Of a DNA stretch of 24,156 nt, positions 1 through 10,616 are shown piece by piece. The stretch is taken from assembly GCA_000310025.1 (NCBI GenBank), contig FN648881.1, positions 1-24,156 on the forward strand, written 5' to 3'. The translations under genes were made by a program, and so were the position numbers. The notes under the pieces are model-generated. The model ran no database searches and was not told the origin of the DNA. It saw only the letters and a list, made by a program, of their open reading frames with translations. The first letter of the stretch is position 1. Each line of letters starts with the position of its first letter. The DNA is from Ectocarpus siliculosus. Its lineage: Eukaryota; Sar; Phaeophyceae; Ectocarpales; Ectocarpaceae.

Positions 1-113
1 CGTAACGCTAACCCTAACCCTAACCCTAACCCTAACCCTAACCCTTACTTTTACCCTAACCCTAACCCTAACCCTAACCCTAACCCTAACTTTAACCCTA
101 ACCCTAACCCTAG
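1..113. repeat. Telomere, (CCCTAA)n array
   Basis: About eighteen head-to-tail copies of CCCTAA with a few variant units (a CCCTTACTTTTA stretch near 44-55 and a CTTTAA unit near 89-94). The C-rich strand reads 5' to 3' from base 1, which is the orientation expected at the left end of a linear chromosome, so the G-rich TTAGGG strand would carry the 3' overhang. The array stops at a CCCTAGG junction at 108-114. TTAGGG telomeres are shared by animals, fungi and stramenopiles, so this fixes the position on the chromosome but not the organism. It is short, as expected where an assembly runs out in a telomere. Confidence 0.97.
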
Positions 114-148
114 GTCTTGATAGTGGAGAAAATTTGTCAATACAACCC

Positions 149-511
149 TTCCTCGCTACCCACTTAAGCAACAGCGATGACAAAGGTATTCGCCATGAGC
201 TGTGTGTGTGTGTGTGTATGGTCCGTCTTCTTGTGCGGTGGTTGATACAGACCAGGAGGTTGAAAGCGCTCAAAAATTGGGAGCCCGAGGGTCTTGGACA
301 AGCAGGAAAAATGACCCGCTCGTCTTCAAGCAGGTTTTGTTCGCTCTTTCGCCCGTGTCGCATCTTTAGTTTATCGATGCTCCCTCGCCCCACTCAAGCA
401 ACAGCGATGGCAAAGGTATCCGCCATGAGCTGTGCGTATGGCCCCGTCTTGTTGTGTGGTGGTTGGCACAGACCGGGAGGCTAAAGGGTGCCCAGAAGTT
501 GGGTTCACAAA
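149..511 (+). repeat. Diverged direct duplication, about 135 bp, offset 230
   Basis: The segments 149-287 and 381-511 align over their length. Both begin with a CCTCGC-rich stretch, contain AAGCAACAGCGATG (165-178 and 395-408), then CGCCATGAGCTGTG, then GTGGTTGG/ACAGACC, and end at TTGGGAGCC or TTGGGTTCA. The first copy carries an expanded TG run that the second lacks. The copies differ at many single positions, so the duplication is not recent. No gene is visible in either copy. Confidence 0.8.
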
Positions 512-652
512 GAAAGGTTGACAGCACACCAAAACAAAAACACCGCTCGCTGCTGCTGTGTCCGCGCTCTCTCGGCTCGTGGGCTCCTTGTTTATGCCGC
601 ACACATCGGGTTGTCCACCCGGTCCAGCCGAATGAAAAAAACAACGACTACT

Positions 653-782
653 GCTGATGCTACGAACTCCGCATGATTACATGACACAGGTCGTGTGACC
701 CTGTCCAAAACTTCATGAAAAAGGGTTAGCTGATGCTACGAACTCCGCATGATTACATGACACAGGTCGTGTGAACCTGTCC
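653..782 (+). repeat. 54-bp direct repeat, two copies
   Basis: Positions 653-706 and 729-782 are identical except for one base (ACCCTG versus AACCTG near the right end). They are separated by a 22-bp spacer containing AAAAAGGGTTAG. The near identity implies a recent local duplication or slippage event, in contrast with the older duplication to its left. Confidence 0.9.
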
Positions 783-1017
783 TATGGCCAGCAGTTGTCA
801 TTTCTCGGCACGAAAAAGAGAAAAAGAGGGCCAGAAAAAGGAACCGTAAAATGGCCGAAAGGACGCCAGCTGCCCTTCGTGCCAAAAAACATCTTTCCGG
901 GGTCGAAAGTTCATGTGTATGGCGGCCATGAACGGCCTCTTTACAACAAAAAGTGAAAATGAGCTCTTCTTCAAAACGTACATCCGAAGCCCGTTAGCTA
1001 TCTCATTTTTTTTGTGC

Positions 1018-1038
1018 GACGCCAATTTTCTTGGCGTC
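1018..1038. other. Short perfect hairpin
   Basis: GACGCCAA at 1018-1025 and TTGGCGTC at 1031-1038 are perfect reverse complements around a five-base loop TTTTC. The stem is preceded by a T-rich run at about 1005-1013. No neighbouring gene gives it an obvious role, so it is recorded as structure only. Confidence 0.7.
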
Positions 1039-1713
1039 AAAATGAAACCTACAGCAGCAGTACAGTAGTCCCACAGGGGTTAAGCATGATGGCGAAAATA
1101 TACTCCGTTTTCGTGGAGGATACTATCGTAGCACCTTACTATAGTACATCATGGGTACATGCAGACCTTTTGAGCCGCAAGCTACATAGATATATATATG
1201 AACGTTGGTGCAGCGGCACAATATCTCCGGGGAGTGATAGCGGTCAGTAGGGTTGCAACATCACCACGCCCTCCCGCAGCATTCCCCTATAGTGTCGGTA
1301 CTTCTCTTCGAGAAACATTCATGTTATTCGCCCACATGCAAATATCTGAGACATCTGAGCGCGCCGTGTGCGCGTTGCTCGAAAACACGAAATCGGTCTC
1401 TCGTGGTGTACGTGAACTGGACACCAAGTAGTTTGCGGATCCATACCCAAAGCAGGTTCCGTACGGCCCGGTACACAAACATGCAGAACGCGGTAGGCCA
1501 AAGAAGTGAAGAGAGACTCGCGCATATTTCATCCCATACCATCAACAGAACCGCCACGCATACCCTCGGGGTGCGGGTGCCGTTTGCTCGCCAGGTACAG
1601 CCGCTGGGTTAGGGCATCCGCGGCTGGCTCTGGGAAAGTAGGATCGCCCCCGCGCATGCTTCAAGCGTACAAGACAAGTTTCCAAGATCCCGGTACCTAT
1701 AAAATCGGTAGCT

Positions 1714-4700
1714 TCACACCTGCCAAGCCCCCCCTAACCCCCCCTCCTCAGAAATGCTGAAGTGGCTCCCACGACGTCGAGGAACATCTATCTCAATCGG
1801 TTTGTGCTCGGCATGGGCCCACCCAAGGAACGAAGGTCTCGCCGTTTGCCTTGCGCTACTGGTTCTAGTGCTCCCACCTAAGCGATCGGCGGGGTTAGCC
1901 ATAATGTCACCCCGCGAACCTATTTGGCTGGCATCAGTTCCCGTTGAGAAGTCCCCGTCCTGACGGCACAGCGCGTTGTTGGCGGCTAGGCCCGTGCCGT
2001 GGGTCGAATCGAACGAGCTTCCAGAATGTCGTCGTGGAAGGTCTATGGCAATGGGCTTATCCCGTGGAAATCCCCACGTTCTCCTTAATAGGCCTGTGCT
2101 CTCATCCATGTTGCTGGGTTCAGACGACTGTTGTTGTTTCCCTTCGGGGTTGGCCGCGGTACTGCCAAACGAACTGGACTCGCTGGGATCTCTTCTGGTG
2201 CAGAAACTTCCATCCTGACGGAAAGAACCTTTCGAGGCTAGGCCCATGCGATGTGTTGAATCGGACGAGTTTCGGGAATGACGTCGTGGAAGATCTACTG
2301 CAGTGGGTTTTCCCCATGGAAATCCCCATGGCATTCCGAACAGGCCCTGGATTTCATCCGTTCTGCTGGGTTCCGATGACCTGCCGACATCTCCACTTGC
2401 CTTTCTCCCGGTGCCGGTGGGTCTGCCCTCGCCTGCATCGATTCCCCCAAAACTGCCCAGTACAGTTTCTCTATCACAGTCGCGCTCTGGCGTGAGGGAC
2501 GAACCAGAATCATCAACGCCCACGACCGAAGTCTCCGAGACACCGGGGCGACGGTGGGGAATACTGCCCTGAACGGATTTTCTTCCGTTCCACGCCCAGC
2601 GACCTCTGGTACCGAACGTTTCGGAATCTGCACTGGTATCGCCCTCATGATCAGTCGTCACCAGCACGCCAGATATATGACCGCAGTCTACTCTTGCCTC
2701 CATGCCAGAATCATGGGTGAGACGGCGGCGAGGCAATTCGTCTTCCGTGAGTGCTCCCCCATCCCGACTGCGACCATGTCGTTGACCGTGAATGTCCGAC
2801 ACCACCCCTACGAACCTTTCGTCAGCATGCGTTTTTCGCAGGTGAGGTACATCGTCATTATTATCGGTCGAATACCCCGAAGTAGAGGTTGAGAAGATGG
2901 GACGGCGGTGGGGCAGTATGTCTTCAACAACTCCTCCAGGTATACGACGCCCCTGTCCCTCTCGTGGGTCGTTGTTGTCAGTGGTGACGACCGACAGTGC
3001 GCCATCATCTTGTTCATGCCGAGCCTGCACGTCTGGTGCCTTGACGGCGTCTGCCGCCACACCAGAAAAGGAGAACCACGAGCGCCGTCGCGGCACATCA
3101 TCTTCAACAAGCCCTTCCTGGGCGCGACCCTGAGCTCGCTGTCGGCCGGCCCAATCTACCGAAGATCCTCGGCGATTTCTATTCTCCGGCATTGACTGCA
3201 GAAAGGGTTCATCAACGTTGTCTACCGATGTCGTCGTCGAAGTTGTAGAGAGAAAAACCGGCCGACGACGAGGGAGACCGTCCTCAACGGGTCCTCTCCT
3301 TTTGTCGCGTCGTTCCCCTTGCCGTGAACGGTTTACATCATCATCAATGGTGGGCGCGTCGCCGCCGTGCTCCGGCACTGCCTGCAGTCCATATTTTGCT
3401 GAAGGATGATCTTCCGCCGCAAAAGCGGAACTGAAGGAAAAACTGAAGGAGGGTCTGTGAGGCAGATCGTCCTCCACGGGTCCGCCATGTGGACGGCTGC
3501 TGCTGCGACGGCATTGGGGTAGGGTCTCATCGACATCAGACTCCAAACCATGCTTCGGGACAGACTGCCGGCCAGATCCATTGATGCTGTCCATCGATGC
3601 AGTCGAAGCAGAATAGAAAACCGACCGACGGCGGGGTAAGTCGTCTTCGACAGGCTCTCCCCACTTGTGAGTCCGATCACTCCTTGCGCTCTGTTGGTCG
3701 GAAGCAGGCCACATGTTCGTGTCGAGATTGTGCATTGCCTGCAAGCCTGGGTCCTCACCAAGATGTTGTGCAAACCCTGATGTGGATGTGGCGGAGTAAC
3801 CGGAACGGCGGCGTGGCAGATCGTCCTCAAGAAGTCCTCCCCGTCGATGACCCCAACCATGCTGCGAACCATCCTCCTCGACAACAGCTTCCAGGTCGTT
3901 CCCATGCTGTGGCAGAGGCTGCCGGTCGGCTTCAATGGAAGAGTTGTCTACCGATGTCATCGGAATAGAGGAGGAACAAAAGCGTCGTCGGGGCAAGCTG
4001 TCCTCCACGGGTCCCTGCCGTGCACGTGATTGACGGTTCCGTGGACCGTGTGCATTGGAAAAATACTCTAGGTCATTGTCATGTTCTGGCATAGACTGCA
4101 CGTCAGTATTGTTGACGTGGTCTACCGAAAAACCTGAAACAGACCAGACACTCGAGCGGCGGAGCGGAAAATCTTCTTCTGTGGGTTCTCCCGGCCTACG
4201 ACCCCGACGGCGCCTCGGACCTCCTTGCACGTCTTCATCAGACTCCAGGTCAGCTTCTTTCTCGTCGATCACCTGTTTGTGGACGGCATCATCCAAAATC
4301 TTCGGCGCTGCGGCAAGTCCGATGCGGCGACGAGGTAGGTCATCCTCAATTAGACCTGCTCCGTTCTGCCTTCCATGGCTTCCGTGACGGCGCTTGAGTG
4401 AGACACTCTGAAAGTGACTGGCACACTCCCGAGCTGTCAACGGGCCAGCATCGCCTTGACGGTCTACGACCACCACCGCTGATGGTATCAGGATACTGGA
4501 ATGCGGGAAGGAGAGACTGTCCTCAATGGGCCCACTCTCGTTCGAGCCGCTACGTTCATCATCAGAGCCGAAGGTATCCGCGCTCCGCAGCGATGACGTC
4601 TGACCAGCTTTTTCCATGCTAACGGCGACGATTGTCGAATCAAGAGAGTAGCTGGAGGGACGGACAGGATGAGCACTCTCCGTAGGCCCTCTTTTCCACC

Positions 4701-5263
4701 TCCAACGTCTGTCCGAGGCTCGTTGGTCTGTGATGGCATTGGCATCGTCGTCTTGCCCCCCGTACCAATCGAAACCACCAGAGTTGCGACGTGGAAGGTC
4801 GATAGGAACCGGTGCCCGAATTCTTGATAGGGACCATACGGGATAAGGGCCGACTGGCCCCGCTCTCGATCGAGCTTGGTGCCTGGAGCCTGTGGGGTCA
4901 CGGATGCCTTCTCTCGTATCTCTCACGCCTGAATTCGAAAAGGAAAATGTCAAGAGGGAATATGATTTGATGTAGACTATTTAGACGCGTCTGGCCATCG
5001 AGATGCTACAACCGACGGTTCAACATGTCAGATTATAGCTCAGATTCCATTGTTGGCATGAGGTCCTCCGACAACGTTTTGATCAATCAAAACGTGTTGT
5101 TTGGTCTGGGCTCGTTCAACTTGGAAGACTGAGCGACTAAATATCCACACAACGTAGGCCCATCTCTCGTGCCCGCAGTTCAAGACGTCAACTGTAGGTG
5201 GTGCACACATTCAACACCATTCCGTCACCGGCACTTACATGCGAACAAATTGCTGCCGACCAT
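1714..5263 (-). CDS. Tandem-repeat protein with recurring EDDLPRRRS motif, two exons
   Basis: Function unknown. The main exon (4928 down to 1714) has no in-frame ATG before residue 112. A good 3' splice site (pyrimidine-rich, ending TTCAG) lies at 4929-4931, and a GTAAGT donor starts at 5238. Removing the 310-bp intron joins ATG at 5261-5263 in frame and gives 1079 residues starting MVGSNLFAC. A motif of form (P/V)(V/I)ED(D)LPRRRS recurs at residues 53, 206, 262, 320, 379, 439, 497, 560, 620, 680, 740, 798, 888, 972 and 1057. The spacing is 56-63 residues in the middle and 84-90 in the last three steps. A second weaker motif, Q(S/A)MPEHxND, follows about 22-24 residues after many copies. The protein is rich in Ser, Arg, Asp and Gly, with no membrane segment or signal peptide visible, and is probably disordered. 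Many copies fit the basophilic kinase pattern RRxS. A donor (CAG|GTGTGA) overlaps the stop, so another 3' exon is possible. Confidence 0.75.
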
Positions 5264-6209
5264 CCGGAACCAAGTTCTCCCCCACAGCCGAAGAGTTCGA
5301 CGGTTGATGAACTCTCGCTCGGCGCGCTGCGAAGTGTTGCGTGATATGAGACAAAAAATGTGAGCCTGACTTTGACTTTGGTGATGATTCAGTTCGGCTG
5401 GGGTACACACAGAAGGGTAGGCGTGTTTTCCACTTATTCCAAGCTGGGACAACGCCAGCGATTATCAGCTCTGAAAGAAAGAGATATATTGTAGGACAGA
5501 CCAGACGAAAACAAAATCAAGTTTTGTTGAAAAGCAATTCGAATTAGATAGAACGTCGTTTTTGGGTATGAGGAAATGGACACGAACGTACGGGGGCCTC
5601 GAACGAGAGAACGGGGGAAGGCTCACCTCGAACACTCTGTCGACGCTACGTGCTCACCCATTGAGTCTTACGAGTGCTAAAGAGGGTAACACTGGGACAA
5701 GGAGCAAGGTGGACACATAAAAGGCTTTAAGTGGTTTGCCAGCTGCAGGAGCTGCACAGACGTTTCGTCCTTCTACACCTACGAGAGCCGTGAGGGACAA
5801 CAGAGGGCCATTCAGCAGTCCGTGGGCCGAGCGAGTGGCTCCATTGCGGCGGCGTGGCGTGGGCAGAGCCGCCGAGAGGAATGCCGGCCGTGCCGCCGCA
5901 CGTGCACACCACCGAGGGGTCGTGGGGGTAGGTGTGCAGAGTGAAATGACTCGGTAAAATCGAGGGTGAGAACGGTAGCGTTTGTCTCGGCGACTGCCAC
6001 CGTTGGTGTTTTTGAGAATACGGCAAGTTTTGGTGGTGCGCATAGACAATGCACACGGCGTGAGGTACAGCGTGGATACAAAAAAGACATTCACAGCAAG
6101 CCGTGCTGGTGGTTGTGTGCACACTCTGATGAACAAGAGGCCAAACGTAGACGGGCATATCCGAGGACGCAGAGGCATTCGCTACGCCGAGGCTCCTCGC
6201 GTTTACACG

Positions 6210-6505
6210 CGATGCAACTGCGTGCATGATGAGGTACCAATCAAGACAAACACAGAAAACACCTTTCTTTCGGCTGTCTTTATGCTTGGTTCAAGTGCAG
6301 TTAGCGCCCGCGAATAAACAACATTTTAAGAGACAACGGCTCAAATTTCCACGAAAACACAAGAAAATAGGGTTGAGAAACACAGCTCAATCTGGGCCAC
6401 AATGTAAGAAACGTCTCAGTGCGTAAACAGGAGCGATCGTCACCTACTATATACGAGACGAGGGTTTACGGGAGTGTGTCGAATAAGCTCCTATTCAGCT
6501 GTCTC

Positions 6506-6561
<56 letters not shown>

Positions 6562-7290
6562 CCTTTGTCAAACCCTTTCTCAAGTGCGACCGACCCCGAC
6601 CCCCTCGCAGTAGTGCAGTGCATACGGCGAGGTGGGTGTTTTTATTGCGGCGCGCCCTCCCCCACCCTGCCGGCTCTGGCACTGCTGTATGGGTTCCATG
6701 GCGCTCTCCGCCGCCAGTCGTGAGGGCTTCAAAAGTTTGACAAGTTCCATTTTAAGAAGTTCAGCAGGATTCTGCAGCACAAAAAAAATGAAACTTGACA
6801 TACGCATAAAAAAATATACCACGCAACCATGAGTTTTCAGCCCACAAAAAGCATTTGAGGCTGGACCGGAACTTGGCGCTAACTTCTATACACCACCCCA
6901 TTCACCGGCCCGTTGCTTCCGTGTGGCGTGCCGCACGCAGTGACACGTGCGCGCCGTATGCATGGTGGAGATATATATATATATATGTACCACTTTGCAA
7001 ACGATACAACAACTGCATGATGTTCAGGTACACGACCAAACAAGACAGTACACAACAAACCTATTGTTTGGCTGTTCAAATACGCGAAAGCTGTATGACA
7101 TGTGTGTGCTGGTATATATGTAATACTTGTATGGCATTCGATACAACCGCGTGCAGTTGAGGTACACACACAAACAAGATCAAACACACAAAACTATTTT
7201 TGGTTTATATGCATTCTTCCGAAGTATACGAACGCTGTATGTTCTGTGTGAAGTACGCGACTGCATCACATGTGTGTGCCGTGCAGTATG
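6210..7290 (+). repeat. Diverged dispersed repeat, three copies
   Basis: Three segments align by eye: 6210-6300, 7002-7106 and 7139-7290. Each begins CGAT(G/A)CAAC followed by an A/C-rich stretch with (G/C)AGGTAC about 20-25 bases in, then AAACAAGA or a variant. The second and third are tandem at an offset of about 137 and extend further, sharing ACATGTGTGTGC near their right ends and a TATATATGTA stretch on their left. Conservation is patchy, so this is an old repeat. It carries no coding capacity. Confidence 0.6.
6501..6563 (+). repeat. (CT)n microsatellite
   Basis: An almost uninterrupted CT dinucleotide run of about 60 bases with one CCCT interruption near 6515-6518 and a C-rich end. On the minus strand it reads as GA. 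It makes long spurious Ser-Leu or Arg-Glu reading frames in both directions, which are not annotated. Confidence 0.95.
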
Positions 7291-7647
7291 CCATGGTGAA
7301 GGTTCATGAAATTGGCACTGCAATCGTAACCAATGTAGGGAGATTTATATAGTTGCCAGTAATGCATGTGGGCAATACCTGCAATGAACACAATTGTTCG
7401 AAACTTGCCGTGAGAATCGAGGCCCCGGTTTCGACAGGATATGTTGAGAAACATGCTGGACAGCACCCATGCGGCTTTGGTTGGAGCAGAAGGATCCTTG
7501 ACAGCAGTTCCTGACTTGATAGTGATCAGTCCTCGAGTGATATGATCATGATTACAAGAAGAAGTTCAAAAATTTGCCGGGGACAACACACAGAGACTGT
7601 TGTTGAGCAGTCGCGGTAGGTGCCACCTACCAGGGTCGTCGTATGGC

Positions 7648-7890
7648 GCGATTCGCGCAGAAAGAAAAACTGGCGGAACCGAAGGGCATCAGTAATGCTT
7701 GGTGGCCGTGCTAAGTGGGAGTGTTTGTTAACAGTGCTACAAACACCTACCTACCTAGGGGGCGATTCACGCAACAATAACGACAATGTAACTGCCGGTA
7801 CCAAACCGCATCAATAGTGTTGGGCGGCCGTGGTTGGTGGTCTGGTTGATCGACAGTGCTACCAAGTACGGTTGTCGCCTTGGGCGATTC
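7648..7890 (+). repeat. Degenerate tandem repeat, about 118 bp unit
   Basis: The heptamer GCGATTC occurs at 7648, 7762 and 7884, spaced 114 and 122 bases. Between anchors the units share GGCGGCCGTG or TGGTGGCCGTG, then ACAGTGCTAC, and an ACCTACC or ACCAAGTA stretch. There are two units and the start of a third. It ends just before the coding relic that follows. Confidence 0.65.
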
Positions 7891-7978
7891 ACATAGGGTA
7901 AGGGTGTGGTATGTCGAATGACAACAACTTGTTCATCCGACGCCGGTTGGCAGGGGCTGTATTTCTCAAAGGCTTCAG

Positions 7979-9270
7979 ATGGCTATCGAAACGAGGTCGC
8001 GGGAGTACACCAGGATGAGGGCGGACTGGGCGGGGGGGGTGGCCAGGGTCTGCCGGACGGTCCGCGTCAAGGGCAGGAGCGGCGGCCAAGTCTGCTGGGT
8101 GTTCCGCATCGCGAAGGTCTCCCGTGCGGTACAGTAGTGCGTGCTCCTCATCGGCGACCAGGTCGCCCGTCGCGGACGAGGCCGTCTACTCGGAGCGAAC
8201 GGGGGTGGCGGAGAAACTGACCGCTATATCATTGCTGATTTCCGCCGAGAGTTGACGGAGCTACGGCGTGTGACCGTGAACCATGATGTCGTCATGAAAC
8301 AACGCAATGGCGCAAGCGTCATCTCTAACAGAGATGCCGCGGGGGGCAGCGAGGTGGCGATCGTGGGGACGGTTCCGCCGCCAACAACGGGTGGGGGAAA
8401 CGGTGCGGGCGACGGCAACGGTGAACGCGCAGTCCGCTCACATCCAGCAGGTCGCCTTCAAGGCGGACATGAAGCGTGGCGCAACTCCGCCATCATCATC
8501 ACAGGCCATGGTCTACTACCACAGAGCTTCCATCGTTCCCCGAAATGTCGAAGGCAGACATGCAGATCGTTTTTCGTGACGTAGCTCACGTTTCAACTTC
8601 AGTGGTGGAGATGCTGAACGACCTGTCCGGCTTTTCTAGGCGCAGATATTCGTGCCCAACGGGGAACACGACAGTGGTGACGGAATCTCCCTGCCGAAGC
8701 ACCTCCATCTTCTCATCGAGGCCCTCGCGACAAACTTGTCGAAGGGCGTGCAGTTTGGCCAAGGTCTACAACGTGTGGATGTTCTACGAAAAGGGCTGCG
8801 CCGAGGGCTGACGATGTTGCGGCGGCACTGCAAGGAGTGCGGCATGAAGATGAGCGTCGCCAGTGTTTTCACCCTGATTGCCAACATCGTTGACGAGGAC
8901 CTCGATCGCGTGAGGGAGCTTTTCGAAGCGGCGAAAACGTTCGGGAAATTGCACGTGTCACCGCCGGCTGCCGCCGATTTTCACGCCGTCGTTCCACCGG
9001 CGTTGATCGGGCTGACGTCATGCATCGCAGCCGGTGGTCTCCGCAACTCCTTCCATCAGCTTGAACATCGCTCGTCTGCGGCGGGGCTCCGGCAAGACAA
9101 AAGGCATGACGTTTACGCATAAGGACGGGCCTCAATACTGGTTTGCCTTCGCGTTGGAGGCGGGGTGCAGTCGATCGGCCTGCGACTGTCGGAGGATTCA
9201 CCATCTCGACCCCAACGAATTCACCCTATCGACCCCAACAAGTGCGGCAGCAAGCGGGGTGAGGTAAGCG
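7979..9270 (+). pseudogene. Frame-broken coding relic, possibly signalling-domain related
   Basis: Coding character is visible in pieces that change frame. Frame A runs from ATG 7979 through an internal TAG near 8134 to about 8400, frame B to about 8510, frame C about 8520-8650, frame B about 8650-8740, frame C about 8755-8810, and frame B 8811-9120, with a last piece near 9050-9190. The best stretch (8811-9030) has GC-rich third positions and amphipathic helices, for example MKMSVASVFTL and DRVRELFEAAKTFGK. The helices at 8520-8640 (MSKADMQIVFRDV) and 8758-8830 (KVYNVWMFYEKGCAEG) faintly recall helices of RhoGEF (DH) domains, but that is a weak resemblance from memory. Some shifts could be introns; a donor GAG|GTAAGC at about 9263-9271 and an acceptor GTGCAG at about 9346-9351 exist. 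Decay by small indels fits better, since the breaks lack splice signals. Confidence 0.4.
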
Positions 9271-9911
9271 GTGCCGATGAATCCGTCAGTGGCTGCAGCC
9301 GCGGTGGGAGCCGAGCTAAGAACAACTAGTGATACGGGCTCTGTCGTGCAGCATGGCCAACCTCGACAAGCTGCCCGGAGGTAGAGCGACGGAGCGGACG
9401 AGGCCGACCCCCAGGCCGCGGCAAGGAGCAGCATCGACACCAAGAGGGGATGGACGTCATTTCAGTGGTCGAGGCCTCAGGCTCATCGCAAGATCAGTTC
9501 CGACTCCGTCCCAACGTAATTACGCGTCAGGGTTTTGGTCTTGGTATGTCGTTCGCAGGATGATGGGTTACCACAAGTTTCTTGAGAGCAAATCATCACC
9601 CGCGGAAGATGGTTTGAGCTCTGATTGGTTTTTTGGCGCGTGGTGTTTCGAGTCGGAAGGAAACCTGCCCGCGACATCTCGGGAAGATGGCAACGGTGCA
9701 GTACTACTGTACCACAGGACGTAAATATAGTCACGACGTCTCCGTCGTTGTTGTCGCGCCCTTCGGGGCATTGCCAAGTCCCATGTGGACGCCGGGCTAC
9801 ACCGCCGGGGTTCGATTGCCGGTCACCTGGAAGATGTTGAGAGAGAGTGAGGACTTTATTCCAACTTGGGGGGTGGGAGGACTCGTGATGTGGTTGGTTA
9901 TTTCTTGGTCG
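9271..9911. other. Region without a supported gene
   Basis: A possible small plus-strand frame starts at ATG 9687 and runs to 9920 (77 codons). Its last third is hydrophobic (LVMWLVISWSLL) and its middle is valine-rich (VSVVVVAPFG). It may be the tail of the broken gene to its left, reached through the candidate intron ending near 9351, but no frame links them cleanly. Nothing else stands out. Confidence 0.4.
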
Positions 9912-10616
9912 CTATTGTAGGTCGGACGGGATGTTTGCCGACAGTTCCGGGGTCGCGCATCCAGTGCACTGTCTCATGTTGCGTTCTTCTCTGGGAGTGA
10001 AGAATTGGAGTATGTCCCCTAACCCTACGGCAGGTAAGACAGAGGTGCATTTTAGGGGCACAAGGGCGACCAGGACCAGATAGGATCGGTCGGGGCTCGT
10101 GCACGGGATGAAGTCAGCGACCCGCGATCGGGGTACAGAGCAGACGGCGAAGGAGTTGCGCTGAGATTGGATAATGTAGTTGTCATGTAATGCAACCTTG
10201 CCCGATGATGCACTACTGCTGTCATCATACCGTAGTAAGGATTCTACAGTATGACCAAGCTCTTCGTGCATTAAAAGAGATTGTTGAGAAGTCGGGGAAA
10301 ACCCGAAAGGATTGCCATTACGTTCGCTTCGGATTGGGGGGCCTTTGACGTAGGCGTGCGGCTGGAGGTAATGTTTCGGAAAGGGTAATCCATAGAGCAC
10401 GAAGGTGCAAGTCTGATGCGTACAAGCCGTATACAGCATACAACGCGAAGAGTCGCGAATGGTCTCCCATACACTGGGAGATAAGGACAAGGGAGTCGGG
10501 CGGCAGCCAGGAGAAGGCACGGTGCGGGGTAGGCATAAGACGAGGCTAGCATGACCGAACGAGTACATGGCAGCATGATGACCTAAGAGTTGGCAAAGAA
10601 ATGGTAGGGTTGCCAT
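9912..10616 (-). CDS. Hypothetical protein, 234 codons, unrecognised
   Basis: An ATG-initiated open frame from 10616 to a stop at 9912. By a rough count of stops in random sequence, frames this long are expected well under once in a window of this size, so it may be real or recently real. No domain is recognised. The first 75 residues are hydrophobic and cysteine- and proline-rich. The C-terminal half is more ordinary (NGNPFGFSPTSQQSLL, then a Ser-rich stretch) and contains VLVALVPLKC. Its first 71 bases overlap, in another frame, the last putative exon of the membrane-protein gene (10546-10788). It could be a separate gene, an alternative final exon, or chance within that gene's 3' untranslated region. 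Confidence 0.3.
   Translation of the reverse strand: MATLPFLCQLLGHHAAMYSFGHASLVLCLPRTVPSPGCRPTPLSLSPSVWETIRDSSRCMLYTACTHQTCTFVLYGLPFPKHYLQPHAYVKGPPIRSERNGNPFGFSPTSQQSLLMHEELGHTVESLLRYDDSSSASSGKVALHDNYIIQSQRNSFAVCSVPRSRVADFIPCTSPDRSYLVLVALVPLKCTSVLPAVGLGDILQFFTPREERNMRQCTGCATPELSANIPSDLQ

Larger units (their letters stand above)
114..1713. other. Gene-poor subtelomere
   Basis: No coding region is supported here. The open frames on both strands are short, mostly lack an ATG and have no recognisable protein character. What can be seen is a pair of diverged direct repeats (149-287 and 381-511), a nearly exact 54-bp direct repeat (653-706 and 729-782), a short TG run near 202-217, and a hairpin at 1018-1038. 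The 3' untranslated region or a further exon of the minus-strand repeat-protein gene could extend into 1500-1713, because a usable splice donor sits just before its stop codon. Confidence 0.6.
5264..7978. other. Intergenic region without a supported gene
   Basis: Upstream of the repeat-protein gene. A pyrimidine-rich 3' splice site (CTCTTTCTTTCAG, read on the minus strand at 5471-5483) could belong to an intron in that gene's 5' leader. Between 5654 and 6227 both strands stay open in several overlapping frames (minus-strand frames of 174 and 166 codons start with ATG at 6178 and 6227). None shows a family signature and lengths like these are near chance expectation, so no gene is called. The remainder holds a CT microsatellite, a TA run near 6971-6986, a diverged repeat in three copies, and a degenerate tandem repeat at 7648-7890. 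Confidence 0.55.

Noticed and set aside
1944-2495. Plus-strand frame of 183 codons opposite the repeat-protein gene, and similar frames at 2554-2892 and 3597-3968
   Set aside because: They are antisense shadows. The repeat unit's codon composition keeps the opposite strand open, while motif conservation is in the minus-strand frame.
3333-3935. Minus-strand frame of 200 codons inside the repeat-protein gene
   Set aside because: It is a shifted frame of the same exon, without the LPRRR periodicity.
5654-6227. Overlapping minus-strand frames of 174 and 166 codons with ATG starts
   Set aside because: Both strands are open in several frames, no domain or consistent splice context is visible, and lengths are near chance expectation.
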